A stretch of 6,467 nucleotides of DNA from an uncultured Faecalibacterium sp. (GCA_902463905.1 CABQHF010000129.1:1-6467); one strand, 5' to 3'; positions 1 to 6,203 are shown, numbered from the stretch's first letter. Notes: a model not told the origin generated them from the sequence alone. Numbers and translations are program-made.

Positions 1-1128
1 GATCTCACCCTGGCACAGAGGCTCCGGACCATCGTTGCCCACCAGGCAGGGCACCTCTACCATGGCGTGGGGGTCAAAGTTGCTGATGGCACCCTTGTTC
101 TCCACGATGCAGAGCATCCGCTCGTGGGTGTTGTAGGCAATGGCACGGGCCAGGTCCACGATGAAGCTGGCGTGGTTGTCGATGCTGAACTCATCGCCGT
201 GGAACTCGCCGGAGGCGGTGATGGCACGGGCAGCACCAAACACGTTCTTTTCGCGGCCGTTAATGACCTCGTTGGCACGGGTGTAGTTGGGATCGCTGTG
301 CTCCACCACATAGTCCGGGAACAGGTAGTACTTCAGGTAGGTGTTGGGCAGGCAATCCGGGGTAACAGCCTGCAGGTCTGCCGCCTTGCGGTGGGTCTCC
401 TGCCAGCTGGCATCCATGTGCTGGGTCTCAATGGCCTTCTGGGTCAGATAGCCGTTTTTGCTGACATAGTCAATGAGCTGGGGGGTGTAGTCGGTGCCGT
501 CCTTGCCCTTCACGCTGGTCCACCAGCCAAAGTGGTTCAGGCCGTAGTACTTCACGTCCAGGTCCTTGGGGGTCTTGCCCACGATGTAGCTCATGCGGCG
601 CAGGGTGCCCACCGGCATATCGCAGATGTTGATGATCTTGGAGTTGGGCCGCAGCACACGGCAGGCCTCTGCCACGATGGAGGCAGGGTTGGAGTAGTTG
701 AGCATCCAGCAGTTGGGGCTGTAGGCTTCCATGTAGTCAATGAGCTGCATGATGTCCGGGATGCTCCGCAGGCCGTAGGCAATGCCGCCGGGGCCGCAGG
801 TCTCCTGGCCCACCACGCCGTGGCGCAGGGGGATCTTTTCGTCCTGCTCCCGCATGGGGTAGCCGCCGCTGCGGATGTGGGCCATGCAGAAGTCCACATC
901 AGTAAAGGCTTCCTTGGGGTCGGTGGTGTAGCTGAACGCCACATCCGGTGCCACCTTCTTCATAGCCAGGGCCACAGCATCCGCAATGGTCTTCTGACGC
1001 TCCGGGTTGTTGTCATAGAGCTTCAGGCTGCGGATGGGGAACCGGTCCAGGCTGTGCATCAGCATCATGACGATGCCCGGCGTGTAGGTACTGCCGCCGC
1101 CTGCAATGACGATGGAAAACTTTTTCAT
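1..1128 (-). CDS. malH: GH4 NAD-dependent 6-phospho-alpha-glucosidase (maltose-6'-phosphate glucosidase), 3' end beyond window
   Basis: Glycoside hydrolase family 4 enzyme that cleaves a 6'-phosphorylated alpha-glucoside such as maltose-6'-phosphate in the cytoplasm. The first 376 residues are present; about 70 are expected to be missing, as family members run near 440-450. Seen: the N-terminal dinucleotide-binding loop AGGGSTYTPG (residues 9-18), NYSNPAS (144-150), CDMP (169-172) and NHFGWW with His199. From family knowledge, CDMP marks 6-phospho-alpha-glucosidases (6-phospho-beta enzymes have CNVP). The Cys and His bind Mn2+, the Asp next to the Cys acts as acid catalyst, and NAD+ drives a redox-elimination mechanism. 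The start ATG (1126-1128) has a GGGAGGG ribosome-binding site about 10 nt upstream. It lies 57 bp after the PTS gene with no terminator between, so the two are probably one operon. The natural substrate could be another alpha-linked disaccharide phosphate, for example a sucrose isomer. Confidence 0.94.
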   Translation of the reverse strand, partial: MKKFSIVIAGGGSTYTPGIVMMLMHSLDRFPIRSLKLYDNNPERQKTIADAVALAMKKVAPDVAFSYTTDPKEAFTDVDFCMAHIRSGGYPMREQDEKIPLRHGVVGQETCGPGGIAYGLRSIPDIMQLIDYMEAYSPNCWMLNYSNPASIVAEACRVLRPNSKIINICDMPVGTLRRMSYIVGKTPKDLDVKYYGLNHFGWWTSVKGKDGTDYTPQLIDYVSKNGYLTQKAIETQHMDASWQETHRKAADLQAVTPDCLPNTYLKYYLFPDYVVEHSDPNYTRANEVINGREKNVFGAARAITASGEFHGDEFSIDNHASFIVDLARAIAYNTHERMLCIVENKGAISNFDPHAMVEVPCLVGNDGPEPLCQGEI

Positions 1129-1185
1129 GGAATATTACCCTCCCTCTTACTGGATGTTTTGATATGGGTGTTGGAACGCAAGATC

Positions 1186-2787
1186 TTATTCTTCGCCGCT
1201 GAGGCCCAGCTCAGCGTCCACTGCCTTGCGGACAGCGTTGATCTTCAGGCCGTACACCACCTGGACATTTTTGCCCTTGTGGATCACGGCAGAAGCACCG
1301 GTCTGGTTTTTCAGCACATCGTCCTGGACCTTGTCGGGATCTGCCAGCTCGGTACGCAGACGGGTGTAGCAGTTGGTGACCTTCAGGATGTTGTCCTTGC
1401 CGCCCAGAGCCTCCACGATGACAGCAGCGTCCACGGTGTTGTCTGCAGCAGGGGCAGCAGCGGTGCCGTTCTCAGCAGCCACCTTGGCCTTGTACTCGGA
1501 CTTGGAGTGGAGCTTCATCTCCATGCCCTCTGCCTCACGGCCCAGGGTGTGGAGGTTCAGCTTCACGATGAGCACACGGAAGATCACATAGTACAGGAAG
1601 AAGTACAGCACGCCCACAGCGATGTAGATGGGCCAGTGGGTCTTGCCAATGCCCAGGGGCAGGTTGTACAGCAGGAAGTCGATGAAGCCGTTGGGGCCGA
1701 TGGCACGGCAGCCCAGCAGGTTCAGGACCACAAAGCTGGAACCAGCCAGAACGGCATGGACCACAAACAGGATGGGAGCCACGAACAGGAAGCTGAACTC
1801 GATGGGCTCGGTAACGCCGGCAATAAAGGAAGTGACGGCGGCGGTGATCAGAACGGGCTTGATCTTCTCACGGTTCTCGGGGCGAGCGGTCTGGTACATG
1901 GCCAGGCAGGCACCGATAAGGCCGAACATCTTGGAGATGCCACGAGCGTCCCAGATGACGGACTGGCTCAGCACGGCAACGGAAGGATCAGCAATCTCAG
2001 CGTAGTAGATGTTCCGGGCACCCTCCAGCACCTGGCCGCCCACGGTGGCAGTGCCGCCCAGAGAGGTGTACAGGAAGGGGGTGTAGACCAAGTGATGCAG
2101 GCCGGTGGGGATCAGCAGACGCTCCAGCGTGCCGTAGATGAACAGGCCAAAGTTACCTGCGCTGCGGATAAAGCCGCCCAGCGCATTGATGCCAGCCTGT
2201 GCATACGGCCACACAAAGGTGAACAGCACTGCCAGCACCACCATGACGGGGATCAGCACGATGAATACGAAACGGGTGCCGCCGTAGATCTGGAAGGCGT
2301 TGTTGAACTCGGTCTCACAGAAGCGGTTGTGTACATAGGCCACCACAATGCCCAGCAGCAGGCCGATGAACACGCCCATGTCCAGCACCTGGACACCCAG
2401 GACCATGGCCTGGCCGGTGCCGGAAAGGCTGCCCTCCACCAGCATACCACGCATATTCATAAACTTGTTCATGGCGTTGAGGAACACCAGGAAGGCCAGC
2501 AGAGAGATAAAGCCTGCCTCAGACTTTTTCTTGTTGGCCAGGCCCACGCTGAGGCCCACGCAGAAGATGACGCCCAGGTTGGCCAGGATGGCGTTGAGCG
2601 AACCGGACAGCAGAGTGCCGAAACCGATGGTGACCGGGTTGTTCAGGAACGGCAGCACGGCCTGCAGCCGGACATTGGTGAACAGGTTGCCCACAGCGAT
2701 GAGAATACCGGCAATGGGCAGGATCAGAACGGGGATGAACATTGCTTTGGAGAACCGCTGCAATGCATCCATTACCTTATCCTTCAT
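1186..2787 (-). CDS. malX: PTS alpha-glucoside (maltose-type) transporter, fused EIIC-EIIB
   Basis: Membrane permease of the sugar phosphotransferase system, glucose superfamily, which imports and phosphorylates an alpha-glucoside. It has 533 residues from the chosen start. The EIIC domain covers about residues 1-415: many hydrophobic helices from FIPVLILPIAGILIAVG near the N-terminus, GLHHLVYTPF, and the hallmark GVTEPIEF at 324-331. An Ala- and charge-rich linker follows (about 416-455), then an EIIB domain (about 456-525) with the phosphorylation site NCYTRLR, Cys473. No EIIA domain is fused or encoded nearby, as in other MalX/GlvC proteins, which borrow EIIA-Glc. The start at 2787 is preferred over an in-frame ATG at 2805. 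AAGGAGT sits 6 nt before 2787, whereas the 2805 ATG lies upstream of that ribosome-binding site with no site of its own. Its neighbours, the GH4 6-phospho-alpha-glucosidase downstream and the RpiR regulator upstream, support alpha-glucoside use; the exact sugar is inferred. Confidence 0.94.
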   Translation of the reverse strand: MKDKVMDALQRFSKAMFIPVLILPIAGILIAVGNLFTNVRLQAVLPFLNNPVTIGFGTLLSGSLNAILANLGVIFCVGLSVGLANKKKSEAGFISLLAFLVFLNAMNKFMNMRGMLVEGSLSGTGQAMVLGVQVLDMGVFIGLLLGIVVAYVHNRFCETEFNNAFQIYGGTRFVFIVLIPVMVVLAVLFTFVWPYAQAGINALGGFIRSAGNFGLFIYGTLERLLIPTGLHHLVYTPFLYTSLGGTATVGGQVLEGARNIYYAEIADPSVAVLSQSVIWDARGISKMFGLIGACLAMYQTARPENREKIKPVLITAAVTSFIAGVTEPIEFSFLFVAPILFVVHAVLAGSSFVVLNLLGCRAIGPNGFIDFLLYNLPLGIGKTHWPIYIAVGVLYFFLYYVIFRVLIVKLNLHTLGREAEGMEMKLHSKSEYKAKVAAENGTAAAPAADNTVDAAVIVEALGGKDNILKVTNCYTRLRTELADPDKVQDDVLKNQTGASAVIHKGKNVQVVYGLKINAVRKAVDAELGLSGEE

Positions 2788-2800
2788 GGGTTGACTCCTT
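2788..2800 (-). promoter_or_regulatory. Ribosome-binding site that decides the malX start
   Basis: On the minus strand AAGGAGT (2794-2800) is followed by 6 nt and then ATG at 2787. An upstream in-frame ATG (2803-2805) runs directly into this Shine-Dalgarno sequence and would add only the residues MKRSQP before the natural MKDKVMDAL start. Confidence 0.8.
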
Positions 2801-2830
2801 TTCATTTACGATTCCAAAAACCATTCTCCT

Positions 2831-2864
2831 GGGATGCGTCCATCCCCTGGGACCCGGCCGGGTC
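2831..2864 (-). promoter_or_regulatory. Two tandem hairpins in the malX mRNA leader
   Basis: Just after the predicted transcription start (about 2867) there is a perfect 14-bp palindrome, GACCCGGCCGGGTC (2851-2864). It is followed by a second perfect inverted repeat with 6-bp arms, GGGATG/CATCCC, and a 4-nt loop (2831-2846). Both would fold at the 5' end of the roughly 80-nt leader, about 31 nt or more before the ribosome-binding site. They may stabilise the mRNA, or the first may be an operator at the transcription start. No U-tract follows, so they are not terminators. Confidence 0.4.
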
Positions 2865-2873
2865 TGTGATGCT

Positions 2874-2902
2874 ACTATCCCACAAACCAACGCAAGTGTA
2901 AA
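2874..2902 (-). promoter_or_regulatory. Predicted sigma-A promoter of the malX-malH operon
   Basis: On the minus strand: -35 TTTACA (2897-2902), a 17-bp spacer, -10 GATAGT (2874-2879), with an extended -10 TGG directly before it. Predicted start about 2867, giving a leader of about 80 nt before malX. Placed between the regulator gene and malX, it lets the transport and hydrolysis genes be expressed apart from the regulator. Confidence 0.65.
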
Positions 2903-2920
2903 CAATTTTTGAACAATTGA

Positions 2921-2950
2921 AAACGCGTTACCCAAAACAGTAACGCGTTT
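2921..2950. promoter_or_regulatory. Perfect inverted repeat with twin AACGCGTT boxes: likely regulator site, possibly rpiR terminator
   Basis: Two 11-bp arms (AAACGCGTTAC and its exact complement) flank an 8-bp spacer. Each arm contains the self-palindromic box AACGCGTT (2922-2929 and 2942-2949), so the boxes repeat every 20 bp, on the same helix face. The centre is about 68 bp upstream of the predicted malX start, where activators commonly bind. B. subtilis GlvR, an RpiR-type regulator of a similar operon, is known as an activator. The alternative is a rho-independent terminator for the rpiR gene ending at 3006: transcribed leftwards, the hairpin is followed by only a short, broken U-run, which makes this weaker. 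Both uses could coexist. A further direct repeat, AACAATT (2901-2907 and 2912-2918), lies between it and the -35 box. Confidence 0.6.
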
Positions 2951-3005
2951 CTATTACTTTTGTTTAAGAACCCATGATTTTTTTATGCAAAACGCACAAG
3001 TGCTC

Positions 3006-3770
3006 TTACTTGATGCCGTTTTCCATGCACAGGCGACGGTACTCGTAGGCGATCAGCTCGATCAGCATCATGGTCTGGGGGAAGAAGGTGTTGGGCATGG
3101 TGTTCTGGTCGTCCAGCTTCCACTGGTTCTCCACCCGGAACCACAGGTCGGCGTACCGGCCCACGCTGTTCTCCTGCTCCCCGGTAATTGCCACAGTGCA
3201 CACGCCGTTTTCCTGCGCGGTCTTGATCTTGTCGCGCACCATCGAGGTCTCGCCGGATTTGGAGATGCAGAAAAACATCCCCATCCGCTCCAGCGTATTC
3301 TCAAAAATGCCCACCGAGTCGCCGCCGGTGGCACTGAAGCACAGGATGCCCATGTTCACCAGCTTCTGGGTCAGGTAGGTGGCCACCGTGCCGGAAAACC
3401 CGGTACCATAGACAAAGATCATCTTGTCCCGCTGCTCCAGCAGCTTTTCCGCACAGACCTTCAGCTGGGTGTAGGTGTTGTAGTTCAGCAAGGACTGGGT
3501 GCTGAAGCCGTTGAGGAAATCTTCCTCCTCCTGCATGGTCTGATGCGGTGTCTCGGTAAAGGAGCGCAGCTTGTAGCACATATCCACAAAGCCACTGTAA
3601 TTCATCTTGCGCGCCAGCCGCATAATGGTGGAGGTGGAGGTATAGTTCGCCCGCGCCACCCCGCGCACACCCTCGGTCTGCACCGTGTCCAGGTGGTCCA
3701 GGATATATTCCAGCACGGTGCGCTCCGTGTCGGTCAGATTTTTTCCCTGCGTGATTTTTTCGATGTTCAA
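3006..3770 (-). CDS. RpiR-family transcriptional regulator (HTH + SIS sugar-phosphate domain)
   Basis: Cytoplasmic DNA-binding regulator of 254 residues, a normal length for the family. Seen: an N-terminal helix-turn-helix at about residues 36-60 (GVARANYTSTSTIMRLARKM) and a C-terminal SIS domain at about 115-213. The SIS domain has YGTGFSG (121-127) and the phosphosugar-binding signature SKSGET (170-175). RpiR proteins bind sugar phosphates through the SIS fold; here the likely effector is the phosphorylated disaccharide made by the PTS gene downstream. This is inference. The start codon is TTG (3768-3770), preceded by a GGGGG-type ribosome-binding site about 6 nt away; an in-frame TAA at 3792-3794 limits any extension. 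It is closest in arrangement to GlvR of the B. subtilis maltose operon, but the symbol is left open because repressor or activator function cannot be read from sequence. Confidence 0.92.
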   Translation of the reverse strand: MNIEKITQGKNLTDTERTVLEYILDHLDTVQTEGVRGVARANYTSTSTIMRLARKMNYSGFVDMCYKLRSFTETPHQTMQEEEDFLNGFSTQSLLNYNTYTQLKVCAEKLLEQRDKMIFVYGTGFSGTVATYLTQKLVNMGILCFSATGGDSVGIFENTLERMGMFFCISKSGETSMVRDKIKTAQENGVCTVAITGEQENSVGRYADLWFRVENQWKLDDQNTMPNTFFPQTMMLIELIAYEYRRLCMENGIK

Positions 3771-3791
3771 AAAAGCACCCCCTGTGCCGGT

Positions 3792-3920
3792 TTATCCTGC
3801 ATCGTTCGCCAGCTCTTTTTCTGCGGTCTTAATGGTATCGTACCGCTTATTCATGTAAACGTCAAGAACAGATTTCCGGACGATAGGATCGTTGCCAACA
3901 AGGCTTACTGGCCGGAGTTG
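3792..3920 (-). pseudogene. Possible C-terminal remnant of an unrecognised gene upstream of rpiR
   Basis: A minus-strand reading frame ends in TAA at 3792-3794, only 21 bp before the regulator start. Its last part reads like protein, with mixed polar and hydrophobic residues and no rare-codon run, ending DTIKTAEKELANDAG. The family is not recognised. Reading upstream, the frame runs without a stop into the antisense of the IS remnant, so the real gene probably stopped where the IS joined (about 3920). It may be the tail of an older first gene of this operon. The same DNA contains a candidate promoter, so coding may be coincidental. Confidence 0.3.
3837..3865 (-). promoter_or_regulatory. Candidate promoter for the RpiR regulator gene
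   Basis: Minus strand: -35 TTGACG (3860-3865), a 17-bp spacer, -10 TACGAT (3837-3842). The -35 is near consensus and the -10 is weak (4 of 6). A start near 3830 would give a leader of about 60 nt before the TTG start codon. It overlaps the possible gene remnant at 3792-3920; both may not be real. Confidence 0.35.
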
Positions 3921-3926
3921 CACTGA

Positions 3927-4184
3927 TACCAGAATCTGCGGAAGGCAAAGGGCATTACACAAAGCATGTCTCGGAAAGCCACTTGTCTGGACAATGCTGT
4001 TGCCGAGAACTTCTTCGGACTGCTCAAGACGGAACTGTTCTATCTGGAAAAATTTGATTCCATTGACCAGCTCGAAAAGGCTATTGTCGATTACATCGAC
4101 TATTACAACAATCGCCGAATCAAATTAAAACTAAACGGCCTGAGCCCTGTGCAGTACAGGATTCAGACCGTTGGGGCCGCTTAA
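3927..4184 (+). pseudogene. Truncated IS3-family transposase (OrfB, C-terminal DDE fragment)
   Basis: The 85 remaining residues match the end of the rve-type integrase core of IS3/IS150 transposases. Seen: GITQSMSRKATCLDNAVAEN, whose last Glu lies where the third catalytic acidic residue is expected, then FFGLLKTELFY, DYIDYYNNRRIK and the usual ending LSPVQYR. The two catalytic Asp residues, and everything before the YQ that follows an in-frame TGA (3924-3926), are absent. An ATG at 3966 could start a 72-residue piece, but that lies inside the conserved domain and is not a natural start. Non-functional relic on the strand opposite to all neighbouring genes. Confidence 0.85.
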
Positions 4185-4218
4185 TTTGATTTTTGTCTAA
4201 CTTTTGGGGTTCATTTCA
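3927..4218 (+). mobile_element. 3'-terminal remnant of an IS3-family (IS150-like) insertion sequence
   Basis: Contains the C-terminal end of an IS3-type OrfB transposase, followed by a sequence typical of the right terminal inverted repeat of this group: TGTCTAACTTTTGGGG starting at 4194, then TTCATTTCA up to about 4218. The left end, OrfA and most of OrfB are missing, so the element cannot move itself. The left boundary is placed at 3927, where transposase similarity starts after a TGA; the true break could lie anywhere from about 3905 to 3930. No matching left inverted repeat or clear target duplication was found. Confidence 0.75.
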
Positions 4219-4277
4219 AAATTGACGGTGAGCCTTATTTTATGCCAGATTTTTAACGATAACTCGCTATAAAAACC

Positions 4278-4319
4278 TTATGCTCTCGGTTTTTTAATAG
4301 CAGCCTGGGCGGGTGCCAA
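4278..4319 (-). pseudogene. 13-codon C-terminal block resembling the end of the right-edge gene
   Basis: Minus-strand frame reads LAPAQAAIKKPRA followed by TAA. The partial gene at the right edge ends LAAAQAAIKNPRK followed by TAA, so 10 of 13 residues match and the stop is in the same place. Several of the DNA differences are synonymous (ATT/ATC, AAA/AAG, TTG/CTG, AGA/CGC), which suits two former coding copies more than a chance match. Upstream of this block the similarity stops, so it is a fragment at best. Confidence 0.35.
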
Positions 4320-4375
4320 AATTACAGAGCGTTCGGAGCAACGATGATACGTTATTTGTGAATTTCCAGTGTGTT

Positions 4376-4486
4376 TTACCCCATCTCCGCAATGATCTTC
4401 TCCAAATTTTCTTCCTGCAAATAGAATTCCGGCAGTTTTGCCTTGTCATATAGAACGAATGGGCGGCGTTTGCAAGGAGCAGTCAT
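4376..4486 (-). CDS. Small ORF of 36 codons or C-terminal gene remnant, unrecognised
   Basis: Starts MTAPCKRRPFVLYDKAK and ends NLEKIIAEMG before TAA. The composition is that of a real soluble protein (charged, amphipathic end). The ATG is 9 bp past the terminator hairpin of the C69 gene, and its only upstream G-rich stretch is the hairpin arm, so independent translation is doubtful. More likely it is the tail of a gene whose front was lost when this junction formed. No family recognised. Confidence 0.3.
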   Translation of the reverse strand: MTAPCKRRPFVLYDKAKLPEFYLQEENLEKIIAEMG

Positions 4487-4494
4487 ACACAAAA

Positions 4495-4528
4495 CGCCCC
4501 CGGCTTCCTGTCATGGAAACCGGGGGCG
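4495..4528 (-). terminator. Rho-independent terminator of the C69 dipeptidase gene
   Basis: 14-bp arms (4495-4508 and 4515-4528) with a 6-nt loop. On the minus strand the stem is followed by TTTTGTGTAT. In the leftward RNA the single imperfect position is a G-U wobble, while in the rightward RNA it would be a C-A mismatch, so it is built for leftward transcripts. It begins 40 bp after the stop codon of the dipeptidase. Confidence 0.85.
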
Positions 4529-4567
4529 CTGCGGTTTTATGGGAAACGCCTCAGGCGCTGCAAAGCC

Positions 4568-6151
4568 TCAGTGCAGCAGAGAGCTGACCCATGCCCGGGC
4601 GGCCGTCTTGGCCTGGAGCTTATTGTACATCTTCAGGGTGGTGTTGTACACCTTCTGGCTCATGGCATTGCTGGCGTTGGTGGCGGCAGCCTGCTTGGCC
4701 TCAAGCGTGTCGGCGGCGGCAACGGCGGCCTTCATATCGGCGTAGTCGGCCATGATCTCCTGCTGGAGCGCGGCGTAGCTGGCCTTGGCTGCAGCCTGAT
4801 CCTTTGCGGTGACCTGGTTGCCATTGCTGCCGTAGGTCAGCAGGTTGGAGAGGGCGTCACGCACGCCGTAGAAGGAGTCGGTCCAGTCGTCCGGGTAGGT
4901 GTAGTAGCGGCCCTTGGCATCCTGATACCAGACGCCCTCGGTGGGCTGCTCGTCGGAACGGGTGACCTTATGGACCGAGACCTTGTAGACATCTGCGGTG
5001 TCGGTGGTCAGCATCGGATAGTAAGGGACGAAGGCGTTGTACACGTCGTCGTCAAAAGCGGTCCACTCGGTAATGGCGGTGTTCAGATCGCCGGTGGCGC
5101 TCACCTGGAACAGATGAGTCTCCACATTGCCCGTCTTGCCGATGGGCTCGGTCTGAAAGAAGTGGATGGAATCCTCCACCGAGAACTTCTTGGTCAGCTG
5201 GATGTTGGAGTAGACCGGGACGATGGCACCGTTCTCGCCGACGTTGCTGATAGCAAAGTCGGTCTCGCTGTAGTTGTCCTTCGTAAAGGTGTCGGTGCCG
5301 TACAGGTAGTTCAGGCCGGCTGCCATGCGGTCCGATGCGATGTCGCCGTTGTAGGAGGCATCCAGATCGATGACATTGGCAGCGGCGTCGCCCACAAAGG
5401 TACCGGCCTTCTGGGCCACGGAGATCAGGTTGGCAGAGGCCACCACATGGTCGGTGTCATCCAGATCGATCTTGCCCATAGCGGCGATGTTGGGCTGCAT
5501 GAAGACCACGCTGGAGGAGAGCTTCAGGGCAAGGTAGGTGTGGCCCGTCAGGTTCTCCACGAACCAGGTCTCGTTCTGGTCGGCAATGAACACGCCGGAG
5601 CCGCCGGCTGCACCGGCGTTGTCGTAGATGGAGGTCAGCAGGGCAACACCCTCGCGGGCCGTGGAAGCTTCGCTCAGCAGCACCGTGGTGATCTCGGCTT
5701 CCTCAATGCCGTTGTCCACATAGGGGTCTACGCTCAGCACGGCGTCGGTGCCGTAGAGAGACTCGGTGGCAGAGACCATGACGCCCTTCTCGTTGGTGCC
5801 AGCCTCCTCATAGGGGGTGTGCTCGTGGGTGCTGTCGCAGTCCGGGCAGACACCCAGACCGTTGTCGTCCCGGCGGGCGGTGTAGCGGTAGCTGTCGTGG
5901 GTGAAGGTGTAGGTAAAGCCGTAGCAGCCCTCGTACACCTCGCCCGCGGTGTGCTTCCCGGCGGGGCTGATGTTGAACAGCTTGTTGTAATCGTTGGTGC
6001 CCAGATCCTCGATCCGGCCAAACATGGTGGTGCCATCCTCGGTGAGGTCGCTGCCGACATAGAGTGCCGTGCAGGCGAAGGCGGAAGGAACCACGGCAAG
6101 CGTCATCGCACAGGCGATGAAAGCCGCAGCAATTTTCTTCTTCAAAGACAT
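4568..6151 (-). CDS. Secreted family C69 dipeptidase-like protein (Ntn hydrolase)
   Basis: Predicted exported peptidase of 527 residues, cleaving dipeptides or small amide substrates outside the membrane. Seen: a signal peptide (SLKKK, then a hydrophobic stretch to VPSAFA, 1-26). Next comes CTALYVGSDLTEDGTTMFGR (27-46), the conserved start of C69 enzymes, with Cys27 as candidate nucleophile. Then EDLG (48-51), NEKGVMVSATES (120-131), STAREGVALL (163-172), IADQNETWFVEN (189-200) and PNIAAMGKIDL (220-230). A segment at 102-111 has a C-x2-C-x3-H-x-H pattern. The C-terminus (about 450-520) is Ala- and Lys-rich and probably helical; no cell-wall anchor is visible. The start at 6151 is preferred because an upstream in-frame ATG at 6205 lies inside the -10 box; AGAGAGGG lies about 12 nt before 6151. 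It is a single-gene unit with its own promoter and terminator. Substrate is unknown. Confidence 0.88.
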   Translation of the reverse strand: MSLKKKIAAAFIACAMTLAVVPSAFACTALYVGSDLTEDGTTMFGRIEDLGTNDYNKLFNISPAGKHTAGEVYEGCYGFTYTFTHDSYRYTARRDDNGLGVCPDCDSTHEHTPYEEAGTNEKGVMVSATESLYGTDAVLSVDPYVDNGIEEAEITTVLLSEASTAREGVALLTSIYDNAGAAGGSGVFIADQNETWFVENLTGHTYLALKLSSSVVFMQPNIAAMGKIDLDDTDHVVASANLISVAQKAGTFVGDAAANVIDLDASYNGDIASDRMAAGLNYLYGTDTFTKDNYSETDFAISNVGENGAIVPVYSNIQLTKKFSVEDSIHFFQTEPIGKTGNVETHLFQVSATGDLNTAITEWTAFDDDVYNAFVPYYPMLTTDTADVYKVSVHKVTRSDEQPTEGVWYQDAKGRYYTYPDDWTDSFYGVRDALSNLLTYGSNGNQVTAKDQAAAKASYAALQQEIMADYADMKAAVAAADTLEAKQAAATNASNAMSQKVYNTTLKMYNKLQAKTAARAWVSSLLH

Positions 6152-6203
6152 AATAGTATCGATCCCTCTCTTGTTGATTGTCGGCATTTCGTCGGCAGGT
6201 GTC

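Larger units (their letters stand above)
4219..4494. other. Decayed intergenic region between IS remnant and C69 terminator
   Basis: About 275 bp without an intact recognisable gene and more AT-rich than the surrounding genes. It contains two minus-strand coding-like scraps listed separately (4278-4319 and 4376-4486). No tRNA, CRISPR repeat or convincing promoter was seen. The mixture of an IS end and gene tails suggests a site where deletion or insertion removed larger genes. Confidence 0.55.

Noticed and set aside
2777..2824. Possible 15-residue leader peptide overlapping the malX start
   Set aside because: Its only Shine-Dalgarno-like sequence is 1-2 nt from the ATG, too close to work, and the peptide has no attenuator-like codon run.
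67..2901. Very long open frame on the plus strand (944 codons) opposite the GH4 and PTS genes
   Set aside because: It is the antisense shadow of two strongly recognised genes, produced by GC-rich codon bias; its translation is rich in His, Val and Gln with no domain, and it crosses gene boundaries and the malX promoter.
2918..2931. CcpA cre-like site TGAAAACGCGTTAC
   Set aside because: About 10 of 14 positions match an ideal cre, but the symmetry centre of the sequence does not coincide with the cre centre; the twin-box inverted repeat explains the bases better.
2985..3926. Open frame of 313 codons on the plus strand opposite the RpiR gene
   Set aside because: Antisense of a clear HTH-SIS protein, with no recognisable domain of its own.
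4548..4558. Short palindrome CGCCTCAGGCG near the C69 stop
   Set aside because: Only 4-bp arms with a 3-nt loop and no T-run; the larger hairpin at 4495-4528 is the terminator.
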